Source: Mesorhizobium shangrilense (GTDB taxonomy: Bacteria; Pseudomonadota; Alphaproteobacteria; Rhizobiales; Rhizobiaceae). From it: a DNA stretch of 64,000 bases. The notes beneath the pieces were generated by a model that saw only the letters and a list, made by a program, of their open reading frames with translations, was not told the DNA's origin and did not search any database. The stretch is taken from positions 3,906,001-3,970,000 of the forward strand of contig NZ_JBEWSZ010000001.1 in the NCBI RefSeq assembly GCF_040537815.1. The letters are read 5' to 3'. Positions 54,439 through 63,623 of this stretch are shown here, piece by piece. Made by a program: the position numbers and the translations under genes. Position 1 is the stretch's first letter. Every line of letters starts with the position of its first letter.

Positions 54439-55707
54439 TCAGGCCGGGATTGGCGCAGCGGCAGGGCTGTAGACGCCGATGGCGCCGGTGCCGATCAATT
54501 GTTCGATGGTCTCGGCGCCATAGCCGAGGATGTCAGCCAGCACGGCTTCGGTGTCCTGTCCGAGCATTGGCGGCGCGGTGAACTCGGCGGTCAATTGCGC
54601 GGCAAGGCCCTGCGCCGGACGAACCATGGCAACGGAGCCGAGATGCGGATGCGGCAAGGTCTGGACGAGGCCGCGTTCGCGCACATTGGGGCTGTCGAAA
54701 ACTTCAGGGATCGACTTCACCACGCCGGCCGGCACGCTGGCCGCCGCACATGCCGCCATCCAGTGGTCGCGCGTCCCAGTCCTGAAGACTGCAGCGAGTT
54801 GCGGGATCAATTCCTCGCGGTTGGTGGCGCGAGCGCCTGCCTTGATGAAGCGCGGATCCCCAGCCAGATGCGGCAGACCGACGACCTTTTCGCACAGCGC
54901 CGCGAATTGCCGGTCATTGCCGACGGCCAGCGCGAACCGGCCGTCCGAGGTCTCGAATATCTGATAGGGAACCACCGTCGGATGCGCATTGCCATAGCGG
55001 GCGACCTCGCGGCCGGTGTTGAGGTAGCCGCTGCCGACATTGATGAGCAGGCTCAGCGCGCAGTCGATCAGCGACAGGTCGAGGAACTGGCCCTTGCCGG
55101 TGGTCATGCGCTCGTAGAGTGCTGCCAGGATCGACTGGGTTGCGACCATGCCGCAGACGACGTCGGTAATGGCGACGCCAACGCGCATCGGCTCGCCGCC
55201 GCTCTCGCCGGTGATGGCCATGAGGCCGCTTTCGGCCTGCATGACGAAATCGTAGCCGGGACGGGTGGCGTCGGGGCCGGTCTGGCCATAGCCAGAGATC
55301 GAGCAGTAGATCAGTCGCGGATTGGACGCGCTGAGTTCTCTATAGCCAACGCCGAGCCGGTCTGCGGTACCGGCGCGGAAGTTCTCGACGACGACATCGG
55401 CCTTGGCCGCCAGTTCGCGCACGATCGCCAGGCCCTGCGGGCTCTTCATGTCGAGCGCGATGCTCTGCTTGCCGCGATTGGCGGAAAGGTAATAGGTGCT
55501 GACGCCCTTGTAGCTCGGGACCGACCACGCCCTGGTGTCGTCGCCGCCATCGATGTTCTCGATCTTCCAGACCTCGGCGCCGAGATCGGCAAGGCTCATC
55601 GTCGCCCACGGCCCAGCGAGCACACGCGACAGGTCGAGCACCTTGATGCCTTCGAGCGGCAGGCGCGCACGGGCCGTCTTGGTGGCGTCGGGACGGTCTT
55701 CGGTCAC
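54439..55707 (-). CDS. family III CoA transferase (CaiB/BaiF type)
   Basis: The 422-residue product is a formyl-CoA transferase-like enzyme: [20 protein letters not shown] near residue 18, [15 protein letters not shown] near 108, and the catalytic Asp in [14 protein letters not shown] near 155. It moves CoA between carboxylic acids without ATP. A GTG at 55707 with GAAGGAA upstream is used; the frame extends to 55764 but would overlap the ATPase gene. It links the transporter genes with the aldehyde dehydrogenase on the same strand. Confidence 0.87.
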   Translation of the reverse strand: MTEDRPDATKTARARLPLEGIKVLDLSRVLAGPWATMSLADLGAEVWKIENIDGGDDTRAWSVPSYKGVSTYYLSANRGKQSIALDMKSPQGLAIVRELAAKADVVVENFRAGTADRLGVGYRELSASNPRLIYCSISGYGQTGPDATRPGYDFVMQAESGLMAITGESGGEPMRVGVAITDVVCGMVATQSILAALYERMTTGKGQFLDLSLIDCALSLLINVGSGYLNTGREVARYGNAHPTVVPYQIFETSDGRFALAVGNDRQFAALCEKVVGLPHLAGDPRFIKAGARATNREELIPQLAAVFRTGTRDHWMAACAAASVPAGVVKSIPEVFDSPNVRERGLVQTLPHPHLGSVAMVRPAQGLAAQLTAEFTAPPMLGQDTEAVLADILGYGAETIEQLIGTGAIGVYSPAAAPIPA

Positions 55708-55744
55708 AATCAAATTCCTTCGCGGGTCGTTACGCAGTTGCCTG

Positions 55745-56794
55745 TCAGGCGGCGCTGAAGGCATTCAGCGGCTCGGGGAAGTGGCAGGCGACACGATGCG
55801 CGCCGCCCGCGGGGTCGAGCGGTGGTTCGACGGAGGCGCAGATGGCCTGCGCCTTGAAACAGCGGGTGCGGAAGCGGCAGCCGGATGGCGGATTGAGCGG
55901 GCTCGGCACGTCGCCGGTCAGCACGATCCGCTGGCGCTTGCGCTCCTTTTCGGGATTGGCCAGCGGCACGGCCGACAGCAGCGCCTGGGTGTAGGGATGC
56001 AACGCCTTGGCGTAGAGCTCGCCTGCCGGCGCGATCTCGACGATCTTGCCGAGATACATCACCGCGACATGATGCGAGATATGGCGCACGACCGAAAGAT
56101 CGTGGGCGATGAACAGATAGGATGTGCCGAAGGACTGCTGGATGTCCTTGAGCAGGTTGAGCACGCCGGCTTGCACGGACACGTCGAGCGCGGAGACGGG
56201 CTCGTCGAGGATCACCACTTCCGGATTGAGCGCGAGCGCGCGGGCGATGACCACGCGCTGGCGCTGGCCGCCGGACAGTTCATGCGGATAGCGCTTGCCA
56301 TGTTCAGGGTTCAGCCGGACCAGCTCGAGCAGTTCGGCGACGCGCGCGCGGCGATCGGCCGACGACATGTCGCTCATGCGCAGCGGCTCGGCGATGTTGT
56401 CGGCGATGCGCATGCGCGGATGCAGCGAACCGTAGGGGTCCTGGAAGACGAGCTGGATGTAGCGCCGCATCAGGCGCATGTCCTCGTGATTGAGCGCCAG
56501 CAGGTTCTGGCCACGGAACCAGCTTTCACCGCTGGTCGGCTCGATCAGCCGCATCAGGCAGCGCCCGAGGGTCGACTTGCCGCAGCCGGATTCGCCGACG
56601 AGGCCGAGCGTCTCTCCCGGCGCGAGATCGAACGAGACATCGGCGACCGCGCGCACCTGGGCGACCGCGCGGTCGAAGATGAGACCGCCGCGAACCGGGA
56701 AATCCTTGACGAGATGGCGGACCGACAGCGCGGGCGCCGGGGCCGACGCCGCTTCGGTCTTGTGTTCTGCTATTGCTTCTGCTGCTGCGTTCAT
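55745..56794 (-). CDS. peptide-type ABC transporter ATPase (DppF-like)
   Basis: The 349-residue ATPase has Walker [10 protein letters not shown] near residue 67, LSGGQRQR near 172, Walker [13 protein letters not shown] near 192, and the oligopeptide-type C-terminal extension with Cys residues ([17 protein letters not shown] near 312). It pairs with the next ATPase to drive uptake. It overlaps that gene by four bases (ATGA). Confidence 0.9.
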   Translation of the reverse strand: MNAAAEAIAEHKTEAASAPAPALSVRHLVKDFPVRGGLIFDRAVAQVRAVADVSFDLAPGETLGLVGESGCGKSTLGRCLMRLIEPTSGESWFRGQNLLALNHEDMRLMRRYIQLVFQDPYGSLHPRMRIADNIAEPLRMSDMSSADRRARVAELLELVRLNPEHGKRYPHELSGGQRQRVVIARALALNPEVVILDEPVSALDVSVQAGVLNLLKDIQQSFGTSYLFIAHDLSVVRHISHHVAVMYLGKIVEIAPAGELYAKALHPYTQALLSAVPLANPEKERKRQRIVLTGDVPSPLNPPSGCRFRTRCFKAQAICASVEPPLDPAGGAHRVACHFPEPLNAFSAA

Positions 56795-57867
56795 CGGGCC
56801 GCGCTTCCGGTATCCATGCCTGCCGCCGCCAGCGAGGCGCTGTGGAAAGGCGGCAAGGTCGTCGCGAAATGACAGGCGGAGAAGCGGCCGCCGATATCGA
56901 GCAGCGGCGGATCCTCGGTCCGGCAGCGTGCCTCGGAATAGATGCAGCGCGGATGGAAGGCGCAGCCGCCCGGCAAGCGGCCGAGCGCCGGCGGCGAGCC
57001 GTCGATCGAGAACAGCCGCTCGCGACTTTCCTCCAGATTGGGGATCGAGGCGATGAGACCGCGCGTATAGGGATGGCGCGGGTCGGCAAACAGTTCCGAC
57101 ACCGTCGCCTGCTCGACGACGCGACCGGAATAGACGACCGCGACGCGGTCAGCATGGCCGGCGACGACACCGAGATCATGGGTGATCAGCACCAGGCCAA
57201 GCCCGAGGCGCTCCTGCAGCGAGCGCAGCACGGTCAGGATCTGCGCCTGCACGGTGACGTCGAGCGCTGTCGTCGGTTCGTCGGCGATCAACAGGTCGGG
57301 GTCGTTGGCAACGGCCATGGCGATGACCGCGCGCTGGCGCATGCCGCCGGAAAATTCATGCGGGTACTGGTTGACCCGGCGTTCCGGCTGCGGGATCGCC
57401 ACCAGGGCGAGCAGTTCGACCGCGCGCGCCATGGCCTGCTTGCGCGTTACCCGCTGGTGCAGCCTGACTGCCTCGGCGATCTGTGCGCCGACGGTCATCA
57501 CCGGGTTCAGCGAGGACAGCGGATCCTGGAAGATCATGGCGATACGCGCGCCCCTGATCTTGCGCATCTCGCGCGACGGCTTGCCGACCAGTTCGTCGCC
57601 GTTGAAGCGCACGGAGCCGGTGACTACGGCGTTTTTCGAGGTCAGGCCGAGAGCGGCAAGCATGCCGACCGATTTGCCTGAGCCCGACTCACCAACGATG
57701 CCGAGAACCTCGCCCTTGGCCACGTCGAGGTCGATGCCGCGCACCGCCTCGAACTGGCTGCCCGCCCGCCGGAACCCGACACGCAGGCCCCGGATGGACA
57801 AAAGCGGTGGTTGTCCGGCCGTCCCGTTGGCGGGCGCCTTGCCCGCTGAAAGCTGTTGTACGCTCAT
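56791..57867 (-). CDS. peptide-type ABC transporter ATPase (DppD-like)
   Basis: The 358-residue ATPase has Walker A GESGSGKS near residue 55, FSGGMRQR near 168, Walker [13 protein letters not shown] near 187 and the C-terminal GCAFHPRC extension of the oligopeptide class. It works with the DppF-like partner under the two permeases. Four bases overlap on one side and a three-base gap on the other mark a tight operon. Confidence 0.9.
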   Translation of the reverse strand: MSVQQLSAGKAPANGTAGQPPLLSIRGLRVGFRRAGSQFEAVRGIDLDVAKGEVLGIVGESGSGKSVGMLAALGLTSKNAVVTGSVRFNGDELVGKPSREMRKIRGARIAMIFQDPLSSLNPVMTVGAQIAEAVRLHQRVTRKQAMARAVELLALVAIPQPERRVNQYPHEFSGGMRQRAVIAMAVANDPDLLIADEPTTALDVTVQAQILTVLRSLQERLGLGLVLITHDLGVVAGHADRVAVVYSGRVVEQATVSELFADPRHPYTRGLIASIPNLEESRERLFSIDGSPPALGRLPGGCAFHPRCIYSEARCRTEDPPLLDIGGRFSACHFATTLPPFHSASLAAAGMDTGSAAR

Positions 57868-57870
57868 CGT

Positions 57871-58713
57871 CTAGTCCGACCTCGGATCGAGAATGTCGCG
57901 CAAGCCGTCGCCGATGAAGTTGAAGCCGAGCACGATGGTGAGGATGGCGACGCCAGGGCCGAAGGCGATCCACCACTGATAGAAATGCACGGCACCGTCG
58001 GAGATCATCGACCCCCATTCGGGCGTTGGCGGTGTGGCCCCGAGGCCGATGAAGCTCAGCGATGCGGCAAGCAGCACGACCTGGCCGAGATCCATCGTCG
58101 CGCTGATCAGGACCGGGGTCCAGCAGAGCGGCAGAATGTGCTTGAACAGCACACGATGCGGCCTGGCGCCGGCAGCGATGGCCGCCTCGACATGCTCGCG
58201 CTCCTTCACTTCCAGAACCTGCGCCCGCATCAGCCGGGCATAGACGGGCCACCAGACCAGCACCATGGCGATGGCCGCATTACCAAGGCCAGGACCGAGC
58301 GACGCCGCCACGGCCATGGCCAGTAGCATTGGCGGGAAGGACAAGGTCACGTCGACCAGCCGCATGATCGCGGCCCCGGTCAGGCCGCCGACGAAGCCGG
58401 AAATCGCACCGAGCAGCGAGCCTATGACCACGGCCGAGACGACGACCAGAACCGCGATCGGCAGCGAATGCGCCGCCCCGTGCAAGGTGCGGGCCAGCAC
58501 GTCGCGGCCGAGTGCATCGGTGCCCAGCCAATGCGCCCAACTCGGCGGCTGCAGGCGGCGCGCGACCATTTCCAGCGGATCGAACTGCACGACCAGATTG
58601 GCGAACACGGTCATGAACAGCCAGAACAGGATGACGATTGTGCCGATGACCAACGGCGCGGTCAGCCATTCAGGGATAGCGGCGGAGCGGGATTTGGTGG
58701 CGACCGCCGACAT
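57871..58713 (-). CDS. peptide-type ABC permease (DppC-like)
   Basis: The 280-residue inner-membrane protein has about five to six membrane segments and the inner-membrane-component signature EAAIAAGARPHRVLFKHILP near residue 178. It forms the channel with the DppB-like permease. Its start at 58713 coincides with the end of that gene. Confidence 0.9.
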   Translation of the reverse strand: MSAVATKSRSAAIPEWLTAPLVIGTIVILFWLFMTVFANLVVQFDPLEMVARRLQPPSWAHWLGTDALGRDVLARTLHGAAHSLPIAVLVVVSAVVIGSLLGAISGFVGGLTGAAIMRLVDVTLSFPPMLLAMAVAASLGPGLGNAAIAMVLVWWPVYARLMRAQVLEVKEREHVEAAIAAGARPHRVLFKHILPLCWTPVLISATMDLGQVVLLAASLSFIGLGATPPTPEWGSMISDGAVHFYQWWIAFGPGVAILTIVLGFNFIGDGLRDILDPRSD

Positions 58714-59726
58714 CAGCTCAACCTCACGCGCGGGTTGGCTACGACATAGAGTATGTCGGTGATGAGGTTGGTGACGAGGAAAGCCAGGCCGCCAACGATG
58801 GTGACGCCGATGATGGCCGGGAAGTCCAGGGCACGAGCCGCCTCGACGGCATAGGAGCCCATGCCCGGCCAGGAGAAGATCGTCTCGGTCAGCACCGCGC
58901 CGGTGATCAGGTAGGCGAAGGAATAGCCGATGACCGTCAGCGTCGGCACCATGGTGTTGCGCAGCGCATGCACAATGACGACGCGGAATTCACCCGCTCC
59001 CTTGGCACGCGCGGTGAGCACGAATTCGCGGCTCATCACGTCCAGCATGTTGGCGCGCACCAGCCGCGATATGGTTCCCGATACCGTCCAACCCAGCACG
59101 AAGGCCGGCAGCAGCAGATGCCAGAGCGCATCCTTGAACACAGTGAAATTGCCGGCCAGCAGCGAATCGATGGTCAGGAAGCCGGTGATGCCGGGCGGCA
59201 ATGCCAGGCGAGCATCGACCCTGCCCGGCCCCGGCAGCCAGTTCAGCATGACGGAGAAGATGAAGAGAAGGCCTAATCCCGACCAGAACACCGGAAGCGA
59301 CGAGCCGAACAGAGCGAACAGACGGGCGCCATGGTCGATCAGGCTGTTGCGGAAATAGGCGGCGAGCACGCCCAGCACGATACCGAGCGTGGTGCCGAAG
59401 ATCATCGCGGCAAAGACCAGTTCGAGCGTCGCGGGCAATCGATAGAGGATGTCGGTGCCGACATTGCGCTTGGTGATGAACGATGTGCCGAGGTCGCCGC
59501 TCAACAGATTGCCAAGATATATCATATAGCGTTCCGGCAGCGGACGATCGAGACCCCAGCGTGCCTTCGCGGCGGCGACCACTTCCGGGTTGCTCATCTG
59601 CTGTTCGGCCACAATAGCGGTCAGCGGGTCGCCCTTGGTCACCGTGGTGATCAGGAAGGCGATGGTGACGATGCCGAGCACCAGAAACGGCATTGCGATA
59701 AGCCGGCGCAAAATATAGCGGGACAC
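58713..59726 (-). CDS. peptide-type ABC permease (DppB-like)
   Basis: The 337-residue permease starts with the family opening SRYILRRLIAMPFLVLGIVTIAF, split across the first membrane helix, and carries EFVLTARAKGAGEFRVVIVHALRN near residue 215. A GTG at 59726 with GAAGGT six bases upstream is used. It is the first gene of the leftward transport/catabolism operon dppB-dppC-dppD-dppF-CoA transferase-aldehyde dehydrogenase, and faces the IclR gene across a region rich in dyads. Confidence 0.9.
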   Translation of the reverse strand: MSRYILRRLIAMPFLVLGIVTIAFLITTVTKGDPLTAIVAEQQMSNPEVVAAAKARWGLDRPLPERYMIYLGNLLSGDLGTSFITKRNVGTDILYRLPATLELVFAAMIFGTTLGIVLGVLAAYFRNSLIDHGARLFALFGSSLPVFWSGLGLLFIFSVMLNWLPGPGRVDARLALPPGITGFLTIDSLLAGNFTVFKDALWHLLLPAFVLGWTVSGTISRLVRANMLDVMSREFVLTARAKGAGEFRVVIVHALRNTMVPTLTVIGYSFAYLITGAVLTETIFSWPGMGSYAVEAARALDFPAIIGVTIVGGLAFLVTNLITDILYVVANPRVRLS

Positions 59727-59796
59727 GTGGCTACCTTCACAAGGATGGGCTTCGTAAGATGGCACAAGGCGCTGGGAGATGCCATCGATGGGGAGC

Positions 59797-59829
59797 ATAT
59801 TGACAGTCTGGGAAAGCCCCTGTCAATAT
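59797..59829. promoter_or_regulatory. ATATTGACAG/CTGTCAATAT dyad in dppB-iclR gap
   Basis: Ten-base perfect arms with a 13-base spacer lie between the permease start (59726) and the regulator start (59832). TTGACA within the left arm could be a -35 element for the rightward gene. An operator or overlapping promoters are both possible. Confidence 0.55.
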
Positions 59830-59831
59830 AA

Positions 59832-60725
59832 ATGGAATTTAATTTCATTTTTGATCATACTGCGCCGGCAGCACCGGCCCGACAGGCGAACACCCCCGCC
59901 AGAAAGATCCGCAGCGTGCGCAAGCGAGCGACCAGGGACGAGACGGAGCTCGACGGCGAAGGCGCACAGCTTTCCTCGTCGCTGGTGCGCGGACTGGGCA
60001 TTTTGCGCGCCTTCCGGCCAGGCGATTCATCGCTTGGCAATCAGGATATCATCGCACGCACCGGCCTGCCAAAGGCCACGGTATCGCGGATCACCTATAC
60101 GCTGAGCGCGCTCGGCTACCTCCTATACGACAAGGATCTCGGCCGCTACAGCCTGGGACCGGCGACGGTGGCGCTCGGCTATTCGGCGCTGAGCTCCAGC
60201 GCGGTCGTGCATCTGGCACGGCCACTGATGCAGCCGCTGGCCGACCTGACTGGTGCGGCGGTGGCGATCGGCACGCGCGACGGCCTCAACATGGTCTATC
60301 TCGCCAATTGCCGGTCGGAGAGCCTTGTCACGCTGCGGCTCAATCCGGGCTCCTATCTGCCGATCTGGAAGACCTCGATGGGACTGGCTTACGCGGCAGG
60401 ACTTCTGGACGAGGAGCGCGCCAACCTCGTACGGACGCTGCAGGAGGCCGAACCCGACAAGGCAGCAATGATCGCGGCGGCGATCGAGGAAGCGATCGCC
60501 CAATATGCACGGCTTGGCTATGTCACGTCATTCGGCGCCTGGCACAGCTATATCCATGCGGTCGGCGTGCCCTTCCGCCCGCGCGATGGCTCACCACTGG
60601 TTGCCATAACCTGTGGCGGCATTGGCGAGATCATCACCGAGGAACGCGCGCATGCCGAGATCGGACCGGCGCTGGTGGCCATGGTGAAAGCTCTGGGCGA
60701 CCAGCTCGAGGGGAACTCGATCTAG
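59832..60725 (+). CDS. IclR-family transcription regulator
   Basis: The 297-residue product has an N-terminal winged helix-turn-helix (SSLVRGLGILRAFRPGD, then IIARTGLPKATVSRITYTLSALGYL, about residues 49-97) and the IclR effector domain (ALSSSAVVHLARPLMQPLADL onwards). The ATG at 59832 falls inside an IclR-type box, so the true start may be further in, for example the GTG at 59916; the first 28 residues show no domain. It probably controls itself, the divergent transport operon and, through an almost identical box, the E1 gene 15 kb away. Confidence 0.87.
   Translation: MEFNFIFDHTAPAAPARQANTPARKIRSVRKRATRDETELDGEGAQLSSSLVRGLGILRAFRPGDSSLGNQDIIARTGLPKATVSRITYTLSALGYLLYDKDLGRYSLGPATVALGYSALSSSAVVHLARPLMQPLADLTGAAVAIGTRDGLNMVYLANCRSESLVTLRLNPGSYLPIWKTSMGLAYAAGLLDEERANLVRTLQEAEPDKAAMIAAAIEEAIAQYARLGYVTSFGAWHSYIHAVGVPFRPRDGSPLVAITCGGIGEIITEERAHAEIGPALVAMVKALGDQLEGNSI
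59833..59847. promoter_or_regulatory. IclR-type box TGGAATTTAATTTCA
   Basis: A 15-base dyad close to the E. coli IclR operator pattern TGGAAATNATTTCCA. It overlaps the first codons of the regulator if ATG 59832 is used. The reverse complement of 44745-44759 differs from it by only the central base. Confidence 0.55.
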
Positions 60726-60808
60726 GTCCGGCCGCCGGCACCGTTCAACCAACTACAAATCGGCGTGACCAGGCAACGGATGCTGCCTTGCCGACGTATA
60801 GTTGGCAA

Positions 60809-62281
60809 ATGAATGGCAGCAATCGGATACCGCCCATGACCGTCATCTTTCGCTGCGATGCTCGCAGCCAGGGCGAGGACTTTTCACACTTCTGGGAACA
60901 CACGGTCGGCAGCGGCCACGCGACGCTCGCGCTGCGCGCCGACTGGCAGGCTCAGATGCGTCGCGCGCATGACGAACTCGGCTTTCGCCATGTCCGCTTC
61001 CATGGCCTGCTCGATGACGACATGGGCACGCTGATCGACCAGGACGACCAGCCGCTCTATTCGTTCTTCAACACCGACCAGATCTTCGATTTCCTGCTGT
61101 CGGTCGGCATGCGGCCTTTCGTCGAACTGAGCTTCATGCCGACGATGCTGTCGTCCAGCGGCCAGATCATTTTCCATTACCGAGCCAATGTCAGCGCGCC
61201 CAAGGACTACGACCAGTGGTCGGCCCTGATCTCCAAGCTGGTCGCCCATTGGGTCGACCGTTACGGCGAGGAGGAGGTGCGCCAATGGTTCTTCGAGGTC
61301 TGGAACGAGCCGAACCTGGAAGCGTTCGGCAGCGGCAAGCAGGAGGACTATTTCAAGCTCTACGCGCACACAGCGCGAGCCATCAAATCCGTGGACGGGC
61401 AGTTGAAAGTCGGCGGCCCCGCGACCGCTGCCAACGCCTGGATCGAGGATTTCACTGCCTTCTGCGCGAACAACGACCTGCCCGTGGATTTCATCAGCAC
61501 GCACCACTATCCGACCGACGCTTTTGGCCAGCCTGGAGATGACACTGAAACCCAGCTGTCGAAGAGCACTCGAAGCGCGCTGCGCGACGAGGCCCGGATT
61601 GCACGCGACCAGGCGGGCGACCGGCCGCTCTATTACACCGAATGGTGCACGTCCTCCAATCCGCGCGATCCCATGCATGACCAGCCCTATGCCGCTGCCT
61701 TCATCGTCAAGACGGTGATGGAGGCGCGCGGGCTGGTTCAGGGCTACAGCTACTGGACCTTTTCCGACATTTTCGAGGAAAACTATTTTCCCTCCCAACC
61801 TTTCCATGGCGGTTTCGGCCTGATGAACCTTCACGGCATCGCCAAACCGGCCTACCGTGCCTTCGAACTGCTGCATGGGCTGGGAGCGGAGATTCTGCAG
61901 ATGGACGGCAATCATCCGACGGTCGACGCCTGGAGCGTGCGAGATGGCCACTCGACAAGCGTGCTGATTTCGAACTTCGCGTTGCCGCGCCGCCCGATCA
62001 AGGACGAGACCGTGCATGTCGAACTGCTCAATGCGCCGGTGCCGGCGATAGCGACAATCCGGCGGATCGACGATAGCAATGCCAACGCCAGGGCGCTCTG
62101 GGAGACGATGGGAAGGCCGGACTATCTCAGCCCGGCAATGGCCGATGAACTCCATGCCGTTTCAGCAATGCGGGCAGAGCACTTACCTGTGTTCTGGAGT
62201 GACCGCGGTCTCGAATTCGACGTGACCGTTCCGCCGCTGGGGATCGCGGCGATCACGCTGGAGTTTGCTTCACTTGCTTGA
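60809..62281 (+). CDS. family 39 glycoside hydrolase (beta-xylosidase-like)
   Basis: The 490-residue product has the GH39 catalytic layout: acid/base Glu in FFEVWNEPNLEAF near residue 167 and the nucleophile Glu in LYYTEWCTSS near 277, with DFISTHHYPTD between. It has no signal sequence, so it would work in the cytoplasm on imported oligosaccharides. Starts at 60809 or 60836 are possible; neither has a strong ribosome site. It overlaps the next gene by up to 17 bases, so the two are coupled. Confidence 0.85.
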   Translation: MNGSNRIPPMTVIFRCDARSQGEDFSHFWEHTVGSGHATLALRADWQAQMRRAHDELGFRHVRFHGLLDDDMGTLIDQDDQPLYSFFNTDQIFDFLLSVGMRPFVELSFMPTMLSSSGQIIFHYRANVSAPKDYDQWSALISKLVAHWVDRYGEEEVRQWFFEVWNEPNLEAFGSGKQEDYFKLYAHTARAIKSVDGQLKVGGPATAANAWIEDFTAFCANNDLPVDFISTHHYPTDAFGQPGDDTETQLSKSTRSALRDEARIARDQAGDRPLYYTEWCTSSNPRDPMHDQPYAAAFIVKTVMEARGLVQGYSYWTFSDIFEENYFPSQPFHGGFGLMNLHGIAKPAYRAFELLHGLGAEILQMDGNHPTVDAWSVRDGHSTSVLISNFALPRRPIKDETVHVELLNAPVPAIATIRRIDDSNANARALWETMGRPDYLSPAMADELHAVSAMRAEHLPVFWSDRGLEFDVTVPPLGIAAITLEFASLA

Positions 62282-63623
62282 GGGTTCGCCTGCCGCACTG
62301 TCCGACGAAGAGCTGCTGGACCGCCTCCAGCGCGCGGCCTTCGACTATTTCCTGGAAAACGTGAACCCGGACAACGGGCTGGTCGCCGACACCTCGCGGC
62401 CCAATTCGCCGGCAAGCATCGCCGTCGTCGGCTTCGCGCTGTCGTGCTATCCGATCGGCGTCGAGCGCGGCTGGATGACGCGCGCCGAAGCCGTGAAACT
62501 GACACTGGCAGCCATGCGCTTCTTCCGAAACAGCGAGCAAGGCAATGGCGACGACGTCACCGGCCACAAGGGTTTCTACTACCACTTCCTCGACATGCAG
62601 ACCGGCCTGCGCGTCTGGCGCTGCGAACTGTCGATGGTGGACACGGCCCTGCTGATCGCCGGCGTGCTTGTGGCGGCCACCTACTTCTCAAAAAACAATG
62701 ACGACGAGCGCGAAATCCGCGAACTGGCCGAGGCGCTGTACAAGCGTGTCGACTGGCGCTGGGCACAGGGCAGCACGCCCACTTTGCGACAGGGCTGGAA
62801 GCCGAAAAGCGGCTTTCTCCACTATGGCTGGGAAGGCTACAACGAAGCGACCATCCTCTATGTCCTGTCCATGGCCTCGCCGGACAGTCCGACCTCGGAC
62901 GACAGCTATGCCGGCTGGACGGCCACCTATCAGTGGGAGAACATCTACGGTTACGACGTGCTTTATGGCGGCCCGTTGTTCATGCACCAGTTCTCGCATG
63001 CTTGGATCGATTTCGCCGGTATCCGCGACGCTTTCATGCGCGAGAAGAACTCCGACTATTTTGAGAACAGCCGTCGCTCGACCTATCTCCACCGCGACTA
63101 CGCGCGTCACAACCCCTATGACTATGGCGGTTATAGCGACAATCTGTGGGGGCTTTCAGCGGGGGATGGGCCGGGCGGCTTCCGGGCGAGGATAGAGCGA
63201 CGGCCTCACAGATTTTCTGGCTATGCCGCCCGTGGCGCGCCCTTCGGACCGGATGATGGAACGATCGCGCCATGGTCCTATCCAGCGTCGCTGCCTTTTG
63301 CGCCTGAAATCTGCCTGCCGGCGCTGCGTCACCTGCTGGATCGCTACCCTGGCGTGGTCAGCAATTTCCGGCTGCCGAGCGGTTTCAACCCGACCTTGGC
63401 CAACCGCCGAAAATTCGGCCGGGATGGCTGGGTGTCCGAGGGGCACTATGGGCTGGACCAGGGCATCACCGTGATGATGATCGAGAACCACCGTTCGCGG
63501 CTGCTCTGGACGTTGATGCGGTCAAATCAACACATCCGTCGCGGCTTGCTCAAGGCGGGTTTCACGGGCGGCTGGCTAGCGCAGCCCTTGAACCCGGCAG
63601 GGGGTGGCAGCGATGTCTCGTGA
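62265..63623 (+). CDS. glycoamylase-like (GH144-type) protein
   Basis: The product of about 450 residues matches the 'glycoamylase' family now linked with beta-1,2-glucan-active GH144 enzymes: AAFDYFLENVNPDNGLVADTS near residue 24, GHKGFYYHFLDMQTGLR near 100, a WRCELSMVDTALLIAGVL stretch near 118 and YGLDQGITVMMIENHRS near 395. Starts are TTG (62265 or 62274), within the end of the GH39 gene. No signal sequence is seen. Beta-1,2-glucan is the cyclic periplasmic glucan of rhizobia, so turnover of that polymer is an attractive but unproven role. Confidence 0.8.
   Translation: MLHLLEGSPAALSDEELLDRLQRAAFDYFLENVNPDNGLVADTSRPNSPASIAVVGFALSCYPIGVERGWMTRAEAVKLTLAAMRFFRNSEQGNGDDVTGHKGFYYHFLDMQTGLRVWRCELSMVDTALLIAGVLVAATYFSKNNDDEREIRELAEALYKRVDWRWAQGSTPTLRQGWKPKSGFLHYGWEGYNEATILYVLSMASPDSPTSDDSYAGWTATYQWENIYGYDVLYGGPLFMHQFSHAWIDFAGIRDAFMREKNSDYFENSRRSTYLHRDYARHNPYDYGGYSDNLWGLSAGDGPGGFRARIERRPHRFSGYAARGAPFGPDDGTIAPWSYPASLPFAPEICLPALRHLLDRYPGVVSNFRLPSGFNPTLANRRKFGRDGWVSEGHYGLDQGITVMMIENHRSRLLWTLMRSNQHIRRGLLKAGFTGGWLAQPLNPAGGGSDVS

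Noticed and set aside
59513..59525. GATATATCATAT resembling the GntR operator.
   Set aside because: It lies inside the dppB-like coding sequence, encodes conserved-looking residues (YMIYL) and is not near a start.
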